Shown here one piece after another: positions 1-8,256 of a stretch of DNA of 23,485 nucleotides. The stretch covers positions 1,890-25,374 of the forward strand of contig DPLL01000150.1 in assembly GCA_003542015.1 (NCBI GenBank). Reading direction: 5' to 3'. The notes under the pieces were generated by a model. That model did no database searches. It was not told where the DNA came from and saw only the letters and a list, made by a program, of their open reading frames with translations. The number at the start of each line of letters is the position of its first letter. The first letter of the stretch is position 1. This stretch comes from Microcoleaceae cyanobacterium UBA9251 (GTDB taxonomy: Bacteria; Cyanobacteriota; Cyanobacteriia; Cyanobacteriales; Microcoleaceae). A program made the translations under genes and the position numbers.

Positions 1-330
1 ATTTTCTTCGTCTTTTAAGTGAAGTCTATTTATAGTTTTTTCGACAATTTCGACAGAACGAATCAGTTCGATCTCGGTAGTCAGAGGGTTGCTTTGCTCC
101 GCCGCCGGAGTCAACTGTCCGAGTTCTTTTCCCAATTCTGTTAAAGCAGAGCCAGGAGTTGTTTTCTTAAATAACAGCTTTCCTTCTGCTTCATAAACTG
201 CTTTTTCCTTAAGTGTGGTGTAGGCGGTGAGTGCCAAAACCGAGGCAAATACAGCTAAGGCTGGTAGCCACCGGCGCTTCAGAATCTGCCAGTATGCCTG
301 AAATCCCATACCAGTTTCAGTTGATTCCAT
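1..330 (-). CDS. Wzz/GumC-type polysaccharide co-polymerase (partial, 5' end only)
   Basis: This is the first 110 codons of a gene read leftwards and cut by the window edge. It starts at ATG (complement of 328-330), with GGAG seven bases upstream on the minus strand. The N-terminus is cytoplasmic and ends in basic residues (LKRRW). A single membrane segment of about 20 residues follows (from PALAVFASV), then a periplasmic stretch beginning LKEKAVYEAEGKLLF and containing TEIELIRSVEIVEK. This is the usual opening of Wzz-domain chain-length regulators, alone or fused to a BY-kinase. Such proteins sit in the inner membrane and control polymer length and export with Wzy and Wza. It is divergent from the 907-3690 gene, so the two share the 331-906 control region. 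Whether a tyrosine-kinase domain follows cannot be seen. Confidence 0.8.
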   Translation of the reverse strand, partial: MESTETGMGFQAYWQILKRRWLPALAVFASVLALTAYTTLKEKAVYEAEGKLLFKKTTPGSALTELGKELGQLTPAAEQSNPLTTEIELIRSVEIVEKTINRLHLKDEEN

Positions 331-434
331 AAATTACTCCAGAAAAGTGATTTATTGGTAAAAAGTGTAGATTAAACATTGCCAAAAATTCAGTTTTAGC
401 CTAAACAGCATAAGGCTTACAGACTCATTCTTGA

Positions 435-551
435 AGATATAGCAGTTCTCAATCTTGGTGAGGTATGCCCACGGAGGCCTATGCCCTATGCCCTATGCCC
501 TATGCCCTATATCAAGCGTGCACCGCACTGTTACTTAGAAAGGCTATATCT
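435..551. repeat. MITE-like element with TATAGC-type terminal inverted repeats
   Basis: AGATATAGC at 435-443 is repeated in perfect inversion as GCTATATCT at 543-551, and similarity continues inward with mismatches (TTCT on both arms). The left end resembles the left end of the element at 12568 (about 15 of 18 positions), so the two probably belong to one family. No coding capacity. It sits in the shared control region and could affect either promoter. Confidence 0.5.
481..508. repeat. Heptanucleotide tandem repeat, (ATGCCCT) x4
   Basis: Four perfect copies of ATGCCCT, with partial copies at both ends. Such short tandemly repeated (STRR) heptads are typical of filamentous cyanobacterial intergenic DNA. 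This one lies inside the inverted-repeat element at 435-551. Confidence 0.9.
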
Positions 552-665
552 ATTATATCAGTTAAGTCAAAACTGTCATTAGTTTAAGAAATATGTTGTT
601 TGTGTTCCAGATCACAGACAAATTTTTAGATTTTTATAAGACCAAATGTAAACATTTATAAATTT

Positions 666-799
666 TATCACCGATCGAAGCAGTGGTAGGACAAGATAGA
701 TGCAGCAGGTGATATTTTAAAAAAACAATTTAGCAAAAAAAATTAGGAGACGGGAGATGTTCTTTGTACTATCACCTGAATGATATCACTTGAGTGATA
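666..799. promoter_or_regulatory. Candidate operator: cluster of TATCAC-type half-sites
   Basis: TATCACC occurs at 666-672, its inverse GGTGATA at 708-714, TATCACC again at 770-776, and the hyphenated palindrome TATCACT-TG-AGTGATA at 784-799. The two 14-mers at 770-783 and 784-797 form a tandem pair differing at two positions. The cluster ends 107 bases before the ATG at 907. This looks like a multi-site regulator target, but the regulator is unknown. Confidence 0.35.
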
Positions 800-906
800 C
801 CAGATTAAAAGGCTGATTAATTTCAGATGCCAGGGTGGTACAAACAAACACCTTAGCGTCAGGTACTAGAGCTTGTTTTGGTAAACTTGTTATCTAATAG
901 CGTGTT

Positions 907-3690
907 ATGAAGAGAATCATAAAAAACATCAGCAAAGTGTTGCTGGGATTAAGAACCCGCCATTTTTTGATGCTCGATGCAATTTGTTTTGCGATCGCAC
1001 CCTTATTGGCCCTGGAAATTCGTTTAGATGGTATATGGAATCTGGCTCCCTATCTACAGGGCTTAGCTGTAATTACAGTATTATGTGTAGCAGTCAAACT
1101 TGCAGTATTATATGCCGGCGGCTTCTACAAGCGTTACTGGCAGTATGCGGGTCGGGAAGAAATGACACAAATAGCGATGCTGATAGGTATATCCCTAGCA
1201 GTGGAAATTATCTTGTTTCAACAACTCTACCAGCTAAATAATTCGCCGATCGCCAATCTGCCACGATCGCTGCCACTACTAGACGCTATGATCAGCTTTT
1301 TGTTAGTGGTGCCCATTCGTTTCAGCATTCCAGCCCTGGAAATATGGAACCAAAAACCGTGGAAAGTTCATCGGCGCAATCGCCTCCTGATAGTCGGTGC
1401 GGGCAGTGCAGGCACATCTCTGATGCAAACGATGCTCTTGAGTCCAGAGGTAGGACTCGAGCCAATCGCTTTCATTGACGATGACCCCAAAAAAATCAGC
1501 AAGCGGATTCGCAAACTGACTGTAGTCGGCAATCGTTATAACATTCCCCAAGTAGTTCGATCGCTAAAGATCGGCAAAGTCATGATAGCCATCCCCTCAG
1601 CACCGGGAAAAGAGATTAGGGAAATCATAGAAATTTGCCAGTCAATTGGAGTTCCAACCAGCACCCTCCCCAGCCTCAATGCAATCATCAACGGTCGCGT
1701 CAGTTTAGGTAGCCTCAGAGAAGTACAGATTGAGGACTTGCTCCGCCGCGCCCCCATCCAAACCGATACCCAGAAAGTATTGGGATTGATTGGAGGTAAG
1801 AAAGTTCTAATTACTGGTGCGGGCGGCTCCATCGGCAGCGAACTTTGTCGGCAAATATTAAAGTGCGATCCAGCCGAAATCATCATCGTCGGACACGGAG
1901 AAAATTCTGTATTCAACATTCAACAAGAACTAACAAAAGTCCTGTCAAAACTCAAAAATCCCAGCAAAACCCAAACAGATATTACTCGCCTGACAGCTTT
2001 GATCGCCGACATTCGTTTGCTCGATCGATTAGAGTACGTTTTTGAAACAGTTAGACCAGACATGATTTTTCATGCGGCCGCTCACAAACACGTACCCATG
2101 ATGGAATTAAACCCGCCGGAAGCCATTACTAACAATGTGCGGGGGACGAAAAATCTGTTGGATATGGCATTGAAATACAATGTGCAACATTTTGTGATGA
2201 TTTCCACCGACAAAGCGGTGAATCCAACTAGCATTATGGGAGCTAGCAAAAGAGTTGCCGAAATGCTGGTGCTGCAAGCAGCAAAAAAAAGCAAAAACCC
2301 GTTTGTAGTGGTTCGTTTTGGTAATGTTCTTGGCAGCCGCGGCAGCGTCGTACCCACTTTCAAGCGACAAATTGCTGAAGGCGGGCCGATCACAATTACC
2401 CATCCAGATATCTGTCGCTATTTCATGACAATTCCCGAAGCAGTTCAACTGGTTTTGCAGGCAGCAATCATCGGTGACGGCGGGGAAGTTTTCATGCTTG
2501 AGATGGGGAAACCAGTCAGAATTTTCGATTTAGCAAATGATTTGATTCGGCTCTCAGGATATGAAGTAGGCAAAGACATTGAAATCGCGTTCACAGGGCT
2601 GCGGCCTGGAGAAAAATTGTTTGAAGAACTGTTTATTCCGGGCGAGAAATACAACAAAACTAAACACGAAAAAATTCTGAGTTTGGGTAATGCCAGCCGC
2701 ATAGTGAAAGAAAATATCGATCGGGAAGTAGAAGCTCTTTGTCAAGCGGGCGATCGCAATGATACCAATTCAATTGTCTCAATGCTACAGCAGTTAGTGC
2801 CTGAGTATGTACCGGTGTATTCAACAGCCAATTTGCACGCCAATACAGCCCAAGAAACAACCGCTGTGGCGAAGATTAGTAGTGCAGCATCTGTGCAGTT
2901 AGAGAAGGATTTGCGGGTGGCTCTTGCCAATGAAGAGTTTCGGATTCACTATCAGCCGATCGTCTGTCTGGAAACTAATAAGATTACTGGTTTTGAAGCG
3001 CTGTTGCGCTGGCAGCACCCGACTCGAGGTTTGCTGTGGCCAGACGAATTTCTCGCAGCGGCAGAAGAAACGAGTTTGATTGTTCCTATTGGCGAGTGGG
3101 TGCTACGACAAGCTTGCAGCCAGATGAAGATTTGGCAGTCGCAGTTTCGTCTTAACTCTCCTTTAACAGTCAGCGTGAATCTGACTAGCAAACAGTTTTT
3201 CCAAGCTGACTTAATCGAGACGATCGACCAAATATTGAAGGAAACAAATCTCGATGCTTCTAGTTTGAGGTTAGAAATTCCTGAAGATGTTGTGACCCAT
3301 GATTGCGAGTTGGCTAGTTCTGTATTTGTCAAACTTAAAACTTTAGGGTTGGAAGTACAAATTGATCACTGCGGTCTCAGCGATCTATCCTTAACTCAGC
3401 TCTACCAATTGACGCGGCTGAAGTATGGGAAATTCGACAGTTTGAAGCTAGATTGCTCTCTAGTGAGCGGCCTGAATACTAGCAACCCCAACTTAGAAAT
3501 TCTTCAGAAAATTATTGGCATAACTCAGGAGTTAGGTATGGGAATGATTGCCACAGGAGTAGAAACGAGTTGGCAAATAGCTCAGCTAAAAGATCTAAAA
3601 TGCGTCTACGGACAGGGATATTTTTTCTCGAAGCCTGTAGAATGCGCGGCGGTAGGGAAATTGATTGGGGCTAAGGTTGTTAATAGTTAA
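907..3690 (+). CDS. Membrane UDP-sugar 4,6-dehydratase (CapD/PglF/WbpM type) fused to degenerate EAL domain
   Basis: A 927-residue two-part protein. The N-terminal part (about 1-635) has four membrane segments (roughly 19-140), a first Rossmann motif GAGSAG (164-169) and a second TGAGGSIG (303-310). The catalytic region STDKAVNP...MGASK has Met444 and Lys448, the S-M-K arrangement of long membrane dehydratases such as PglF and WbpM rather than S-Y-K. These enzymes convert UDP-GlcNAc to the UDP-4-keto-6-deoxy sugar. A linker of about 30 residues leads to a C-terminal EAL domain (about 665-920). It keeps EAL (697-699), Asn758, Glu790, Asp820, Lys847 and Asp849. The usual DD pair is Asp820-His821, the GTGYSS loop is lost, and EGVE has become TGVE (Thr883), removing the predicted general base. 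It may therefore sense cyclic di-GMP rather than hydrolyse it (inference). First gene of the plus-strand run. Confidence 0.9.
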   Translation: MKRIIKNISKVLLGLRTRHFLMLDAICFAIAPLLALEIRLDGIWNLAPYLQGLAVITVLCVAVKLAVLYAGGFYKRYWQYAGREEMTQIAMLIGISLAVEIILFQQLYQLNNSPIANLPRSLPLLDAMISFLLVVPIRFSIPALEIWNQKPWKVHRRNRLLIVGAGSAGTSLMQTMLLSPEVGLEPIAFIDDDPKKISKRIRKLTVVGNRYNIPQVVRSLKIGKVMIAIPSAPGKEIREIIEICQSIGVPTSTLPSLNAIINGRVSLGSLREVQIEDLLRRAPIQTDTQKVLGLIGGKKVLITGAGGSIGSELCRQILKCDPAEIIIVGHGENSVFNIQQELTKVLSKLKNPSKTQTDITRLTALIADIRLLDRLEYVFETVRPDMIFHAAAHKHVPMMELNPPEAITNNVRGTKNLLDMALKYNVQHFVMISTDKAVNPTSIMGASKRVAEMLVLQAAKKSKNPFVVVRFGNVLGSRGSVVPTFKRQIAEGGPITITHPDICRYFMTIPEAVQLVLQAAIIGDGGEVFMLEMGKPVRIFDLANDLIRLSGYEVGKDIEIAFTGLRPGEKLFEELFIPGEKYNKTKHEKILSLGNASRIVKENIDREVEALCQAGDRNDTNSIVSMLQQLVPEYVPVYSTANLHANTAQETTAVAKISSAASVQLEKDLRVALANEEFRIHYQPIVCLETNKITGFEALLRWQHPTRGLLWPDEFLAAAEETSLIVPIGEWVLRQACSQMKIWQSQFRLNSPLTVSVNLTSKQFFQADLIETIDQILKETNLDASSLRLEIPEDVVTHDCELASSVFVKLKTLGLEVQIDHCGLSDLSLTQLYQLTRLKYGKFDSLKLDCSLVSGLNTSNPNLEILQKIIGITQELGMGMIATGVETSWQIAQLKDLKCVYGQGYFFSKPVECAAVGKLIGAKVVNS

Positions 3691-3770
3691 TGGGGCATTT
3701 GTTAATAATTTTGAGATTTGAAATACAGGATTTTGAATTCACCAATTAGCAAGCAGGCAATGAGCTACTA

Positions 3771-5078
3771 ATGCAACAGATCAAACCACTAACATTACGC
3801 CGTAATTTTTCTTGGACTTTCACTGGGAACCTCGTTTATGCGGCTTCCCAGTGGGGGATGTTGGTGGTGCTGGCTAAATTGGGCAGTCCTGAAATGGTGG
3901 GTCAGTTTACCTTGGGTTTGGCGGTGACAGCACCTGTGATTATGTTAACCAATCTGCAACTGCGAGGTATCCAAGCGACGGATGCGAAAGGGGACTATGT
4001 TTTCAGTGATTATCTGGGTCTGAGGTTAATTGGAACTGGGTTAGCACTGTTGATCATTGCGGGAATTACGCTCAAAGCAGGATATCGATGGGAGACATCA
4101 CTGGTGATTTTGGCGATCGCCCTGGCGAAGGCCTTCGAGTCGATCAGCGACGTATTTTACGGATTAATTCAGCAGCACGAACGGATGGATCGCATCGCCA
4201 TTTCGATGATGATTAAAGGCCCCCTATCACTTTTACTATTAAGTATTGGAGTCTACCTCACCAAGACTGTGTTGTGGGGAAGTATAGGATTAGCGGTGGC
4301 TTGGGCGATCGTCTTACTTAGTTACGACATTCACAGTGGTGCTTTGATGCTGAAAACTAGCCCTTGGGGAACAGGTGAGCCGAAAAGCAGTAGCACTTCC
4401 CAAAATCCGTTACACCCCCACTGGCACCTAAAAACCTTGGGTCAACTCACTTGGCTTGCTCTGCCTTTGGGTTTGGTGATGATGTTGATTTCCTTGAACA
4501 GCAATATCCCACGATATTTTATCGAATCCTATTTGGGGGAACGAGAACTGGGCATTTTTGCCGCACTGGCCTACCTAATGGTAGCAGGGAACATAGTGAT
4601 CAGTGCCTTAGGGCTGTCAGCCAGTCCCCGATTAGCGAAATATTATGCCGCGGGAAATAGCACTGCTTTCCGCACGCTGGCGATCAAGTTAGTGGGGATG
4701 GGTGCTGCGATCGGTGTAGTGGCTGTTTTGGTAGCACTGGTTGCAGGTCGGGAACTATTGACTATTGTCTATCGGCCTGAGTATGCCCAGCATAAAGATT
4801 TGTTTGTTCTGGTGATGGTGGCTGCCGCGATCGGTTATGTAGCTTCTTTTTTAGGTTATGGAATGACCGCAGCTAGGTATTTCCTGATTCAAATTCCTTT
4901 GTTTACTGCGGTTACGGGTACCTCTGCGATCGCAAGTCTCTGGTTAATTCCCTCTCTGGGATTGCAAGGGGCGGCACTAGCACTGATTCTGGCAGCTATT
5001 GTCCAAACAGTTTTTAGTTTGGGGGTGATCTTTCATGCACTACATAAAATTCCCAAATCTGGGGAAATGGAAATTTAA
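3771..5078 (+). CDS. Wzx-type oligosaccharide flippase
   Basis: A 435-residue, almost wholly hydrophobic protein with about twelve membrane segments. It opens with the amphipathic start typical of the oligosaccharide-flippase/MviN-like fold (LRRNFSWTFTGNLVYAASQWG, then GSPEMVGQFTLGLAV). The family moves lipid-linked repeat units from the cytoplasmic to the periplasmic face of the inner membrane. Length is normal for Wzx. It lies 80 bases after the dehydratase gene, and its last 44 bases overlap the next gene in another frame, so the two are probably co-translated. The exact substrate cannot be read from the sequence. Confidence 0.87.
   Translation: MQQIKPLTLRRNFSWTFTGNLVYAASQWGMLVVLAKLGSPEMVGQFTLGLAVTAPVIMLTNLQLRGIQATDAKGDYVFSDYLGLRLIGTGLALLIIAGITLKAGYRWETSLVILAIALAKAFESISDVFYGLIQQHERMDRIAISMMIKGPLSLLLLSIGVYLTKTVLWGSIGLAVAWAIVLLSYDIHSGALMLKTSPWGTGEPKSSSTSQNPLHPHWHLKTLGQLTWLALPLGLVMMLISLNSNIPRYFIESYLGERELGIFAALAYLMVAGNIVISALGLSASPRLAKYYAAGNSTAFRTLAIKLVGMGAAIGVVAVLVALVAGRELLTIVYRPEYAQHKDLFVLVMVAAAIGYVASFLGYGMTAARYFLIQIPLFTAVTGTSAIASLWLIPSLGLQGAALALILAAIVQTVFSLGVIFHALHKIPKSGEMEI
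5021..5028 (+). promoter_or_regulatory. Ribosome binding site inside the flippase gene
   Basis: GGGGGTGA lies six bases before the ATG at 5035 and within the coding sequence of the flippase. It supports that ATG as the true start despite the 44-base overlap. Confidence 0.55.
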
Positions 5079-6972
5079 TGGGTTGCAATTGGCACTGGTT
5101 TGTTTAGCAACGATCCTTACTGTAACTCTTAACACGGTATCTATGAACAGCACAATATCGTCGGGTAAAAACTTAGTTGAACTAGATCCAAAGTCAGCTT
5201 CATCGACAGAAAGCCGTACTTATTCAGTCACCGTCAACGGTCAACCTGTACCGGTGCAAAGATATAACTCGTTGAGTTATGTCCAATTCGCTTTTGCTGG
5301 GAAAGCTGATATTGAAATTACGGCAGATGAAGCGAGCGAAAAATATACCCTTAGTCCTAAAAGCTACGACATCCCAACGAGCCGGAACGAGAACAAAATT
5401 TCTTTTTCGCTAACCGTCCCCAGAAAGCTGATTCTTCATCAAGTCAATTCATTGGATGAAAAATTATTTATTTTTGCCGAACCACTAGAAGAAAAACCTC
5501 CCAGTATTAGCGATTCAAATGTGACAAACATCTTAAATTACGGAGTTGATCGTACAGGAAAACAAGAGGCCACGGCACTAATTCAACAAGCCATTGATGA
5601 AGTTTCAGCCCAAAAAGGTGTTCTTTATTTCCCGGCTGGGGTATACACAACCAGACAACTCAACCTGAAGAGTAATCTAACTTTGTATTTGGCTCCAGGA
5701 GCCGTTCTGGAAGCGACGAAAGAAATTGATCCTTCCTATGGGCACGGTTTAATCCAGATTGAAAACGCCGAGAATGTCAAAATTATGGGGCGCGGAGTCA
5801 TCAATGGCAATGGGACTTATTGGCGACCGAGAGGGGGATGGTACAGTTTAATCTTGTTGAAGAATGCGAAGAATGTTCTCTTACAAGACACTCTTCTCCA
5901 AGATCCAGCAGTTGCCAATGTTTGGATGTCTTATTCAGAAAATGTTGATATCTACAATGTCAAGATTTTAGCCGATCCAGAGCCGGAATTTCTCAATACA
6001 GATGGCTTTGATTTCTGGTCTTCCAGAAACATCACGATCGATAACATTCTCTATAAAGGAACTGATGATGCTACTTCCCACGGTGGCGATAAGAATGGTG
6101 CAATTCAAAACAATGAAAATATCAATGTTAGAAATTCCGTATTTTACGGTGGCAATGGGTTCAAGTTAGCTTCAACGGAAAAACCAAATTTTATCCGAAA
6201 TGTAACCTATGAAAATATCGATGTTGTGTTTGCCAATGAATTATCAGGATTCTGGCCGATTGCTGGAGGATATTTTGAAGATATTTACTTCAAAAATATT
6301 CGGGTAGAAGATATTCTCGATCGCCCCCAAAAGGATAAATCAGCCCGTCTATTTAGCTGGCAAATTCGGACAGGTTCGTGGCGGCATGATTCGCAACCCG
6401 ATCAATTTGGCTACATCAGAAACGTCTATGTTCAAAACATGAAAGTAGACGATAATGGTGGCAGTAAGTCAGTTTTTCAAGGCTACGATGCGGAACGCAA
6501 CATCGACAATATCAATTTTGACAACCTTTCGATTGAAGGAAAGCCAATCACAAATTTCCAGGATGCCTCCTTCGATTTTTTACCCAGTGAGAAAGATGGA
6601 AATAAATATGTCAACTTAAATTTCACTCAAAGCGATCCCACAATTATCAACATAGCAACGACAGATATGTATGCTTCTGAATCTGGGGATTTTGGAGAGT
6701 TTATCATCACTCGCACGGGCAATTTAAGTCAAGCATTAACGGTGAATTACACCATCCGGGGAACAGCCGAAAATGGGGTAGATTACCAAACTATTCCTAA
6801 CTCCGTGACGATTCCTGTTGGCGCAAGTATGGGTGCGATCGCAATTCGACCCAAACTAGACAGTCAACCAGAGGGACTCGAAACCGTTTTTCTCTCCTTG
6901 CAAAACCTGCCAAACAGCACTGCATATATGCTTGGCCCGAATTTCCAGGCTGTGGTGAATATTCGTGATTGA
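5035..6972 (+). CDS. Secreted GH28-like right-handed beta-helix protein with C-terminal Calx-beta domain
   Basis: 645 residues. A basic N-terminus and one hydrophobic segment (about 16-37) make a signal peptide or membrane anchor. From about residue 165 (ILNYGVDRTGK...AIQQAI-type opening) it matches polygalacturonase-like pectate-lyase folds, with many N-rich beta-helix rungs. Two GH28 motifs are visible: NTDGFD (321-326) and a GTDD acidic pair (Asp344-Asp345). The usual GHG histidine appears as Asn374 (GGNG), and I find no RIK motif, so activity may be altered. Residues from about 535 resemble a Calx-beta domain (GTAENGVDYQTI...VTIPVGAS). It could trim or bind the polymer in the periplasm or at the surface. 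An internal ATG at 5143 is less likely as start because it would remove the signal sequence. Confidence 0.8.
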   Translation: MHYIKFPNLGKWKFNGLQLALVCLATILTVTLNTVSMNSTISSGKNLVELDPKSASSTESRTYSVTVNGQPVPVQRYNSLSYVQFAFAGKADIEITADEASEKYTLSPKSYDIPTSRNENKISFSLTVPRKLILHQVNSLDEKLFIFAEPLEEKPPSISDSNVTNILNYGVDRTGKQEATALIQQAIDEVSAQKGVLYFPAGVYTTRQLNLKSNLTLYLAPGAVLEATKEIDPSYGHGLIQIENAENVKIMGRGVINGNGTYWRPRGGWYSLILLKNAKNVLLQDTLLQDPAVANVWMSYSENVDIYNVKILADPEPEFLNTDGFDFWSSRNITIDNILYKGTDDATSHGGDKNGAIQNNENINVRNSVFYGGNGFKLASTEKPNFIRNVTYENIDVVFANELSGFWPIAGGYFEDIYFKNIRVEDILDRPQKDKSARLFSWQIRTGSWRHDSQPDQFGYIRNVYVQNMKVDDNGGSKSVFQGYDAERNIDNINFDNLSIEGKPITNFQDASFDFLPSEKDGNKYVNLNFTQSDPTIINIATTDMYASESGDFGEFIITRTGNLSQALTVNYTIRGTAENGVDYQTIPNSVTIPVGASMGAIAIRPKLDSQPEGLETVFLSLQNLPNSTAYMLGPNFQAVVNIRD

Positions 6973-6999
6973 TGAAGTTATTAGAGGAACTGAAGAAAG

Positions 7000-8256
7000 A
7001 TGTATTTCACAGACTCGACTGCTAGATCAACACCTCATCCGCAAAACACATTAGGCGATCGTCCAATTCGCATTCTGCACGTTGTCGGCGCAATGGTGCG
7101 CGGTGGAATTGAAACTTGGTTGATGCACGTTTTGCGACATATCGATCGCGATCGCTTCCTGATGGATTTCCTGGTTCTCACGACTAAACCGGGCGATTAC
7201 GATGAAGAGATTCGCGCCTTGGGTAGTCAAATTATCCTCTGTCCGCTGCATCGCGGGAATCCTTGGAGTTATGCTGTCAACTTCAAGCGAATCTTGCGCG
7301 AGTATGGCCCCTATGACATCGTTCACAGCCACCCCCATCACTTCAGCGGCTATGTTCTGCGATTGGCAAAGCAAGCTGGTGTACCCGTCCGCATTGCCCA
7401 CAGCCATAATGATAGCTCTCTCCTCCAGGCTAAAGCGGGATTCTATCGGCACTTGTATTTCACTGTGACGAAACATTGGATCGATCGTTACGCCACCCTT
7501 GGTTTGGGGTGCAGTCACCCAGCAGTTGCAGCTTTGTTCGGTGCCAACTGGGAACGCGATCGTCGTTGGCAGGTATTTTACTACGGTATTGACCTGACAG
7601 CTTTTCGAGATGCGATCGATCCGGTTGCAGTTCGCGCTGAGTTGGGTATTCCAGCAGATGCTTTCGTGATTGGTCACGTTGGCAGATTTGCTCAACAAAA
7701 AAATCACCTGTTTCTCTTAAAGATTGTCGCAGAAGTAGCCAAACGAGAACCAAAAACATACCTCTTACTCATAGGAGATGGTGTACTTCGTCCCCAAATA
7801 GAGCAAGAAGTTGCACAACTCGGTTTAGCTGACCGCGTAATCTTTACGGGTGTCCGACCGGATGTATCTCGCTTGATGCGAGGTGCAATGGATCTCTTCC
7901 TCTTTCCCTCCCTCTACGAAGGGCTGCCCCTAGTCTCCCTCGAAGCACAGGCGGCAGGACTACCCTGTCTATTTTCTGATGTGATTACTGAAGAGGTAGA
8001 TGCAATCAAGCCGCTGATGCAGCGGCTATCCCTTTCGCAACCAACCTCTGTGTGGGCGGATGCAGTGTTAGCTAGGTTTCGTGATGCGTCAGTCATTAAG
8101 CAATCTGAAGCTATGAGCGTTATTGAGCAGAGTCCCTTCAACATCGAAAAAGGAATTGAAACTCTGGCGAAACTCTATAGCTTCAACGTCAGCAAGTCTT
8201 ACCAGGTGTGCTACCCAAATTCACAGATAAATCGACCTGGAGAAGTAAATGAGTAA
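7000..8256 (+). CDS. GT4-family glycosyltransferase (EpsF-like)
   Basis: 418 residues with the two-Rossmann GT-B layout. The N-terminus has RILHVVGAMVRGGIETW (GGIE at 35-38), typical of EpsF-like enzymes. The C-terminal half carries HVGRFAQQKNH, a nucleotide-sugar binding start, and the family motif EGLPLVSLE (Glu307 and Glu315). It would transfer a sugar from a nucleotide donor, with retention, onto the lipid-linked unit at the cytoplasmic membrane face. The start has an AGGA/GAAAG-type ribosome site just upstream. Its stop overlaps the next gene by eight bases. Donor and acceptor are not predictable from the sequence. Confidence 0.88.
   Translation: MYFTDSTARSTPHPQNTLGDRPIRILHVVGAMVRGGIETWLMHVLRHIDRDRFLMDFLVLTTKPGDYDEEIRALGSQIILCPLHRGNPWSYAVNFKRILREYGPYDIVHSHPHHFSGYVLRLAKQAGVPVRIAHSHNDSSLLQAKAGFYRHLYFTVTKHWIDRYATLGLGCSHPAVAALFGANWERDRRWQVFYYGIDLTAFRDAIDPVAVRAELGIPADAFVIGHVGRFAQQKNHLFLLKIVAEVAKREPKTYLLLIGDGVLRPQIEQEVAQLGLADRVIFTGVRPDVSRLMRGAMDLFLFPSLYEGLPLVSLEAQAAGLPCLFSDVITEEVDAIKPLMQRLSLSQPTSVWADAVLARFRDASVIKQSEAMSVIEQSPFNIEKGIETLAKLYSFNVSKSYQVCYPNSQINRPGEVNE

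Larger units (their letters stand above)
331..906. promoter_or_regulatory. Divergent intergenic control region of the polysaccharide locus
   Basis: This 576-base region separates two divergent polysaccharide genes, so it must hold promoters for both directions. It contains a MITE-like inverted-repeat element with a heptad tract (435-551) and repeated TATCAC-type half-sites (666-799). I see no convincing -35/-10 pair with standard spacing and no credible gene. The last 100 bases before the ATG at 907 are AT-rich and lack a clear Shine-Dalgarno sequence. Confidence 0.5.

Noticed and set aside
481..508. Heptad tract as a coding repeat
   Set aside because: No open frame with a start and ribosome site uses it; intergenic heptads are common in these genomes.
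593..661. A 22-residue open frame in the divergent region
   Set aside because: Very short, no ribosome site, and composition reflects AT-rich intergenic DNA.
850..906. Sigma-70-type promoter directly before the ATG at 907
   Set aside because: TTGTTT and TCTAAT-like boxes exist, but the spacing of about 14 bases is poor, so no promoter is called.
1536..1919. A 127-codon minus-strand open frame
   Set aside because: It is antisense to the conserved Rossmann region of the dehydratase and has no family signature.
7051..7707. A 218-codon open frame on the minus strand
   Set aside because: It lies wholly inside the well-supported GT4 gene at 7000-8256, shows no recognisable domain, and fits a frame shadow.
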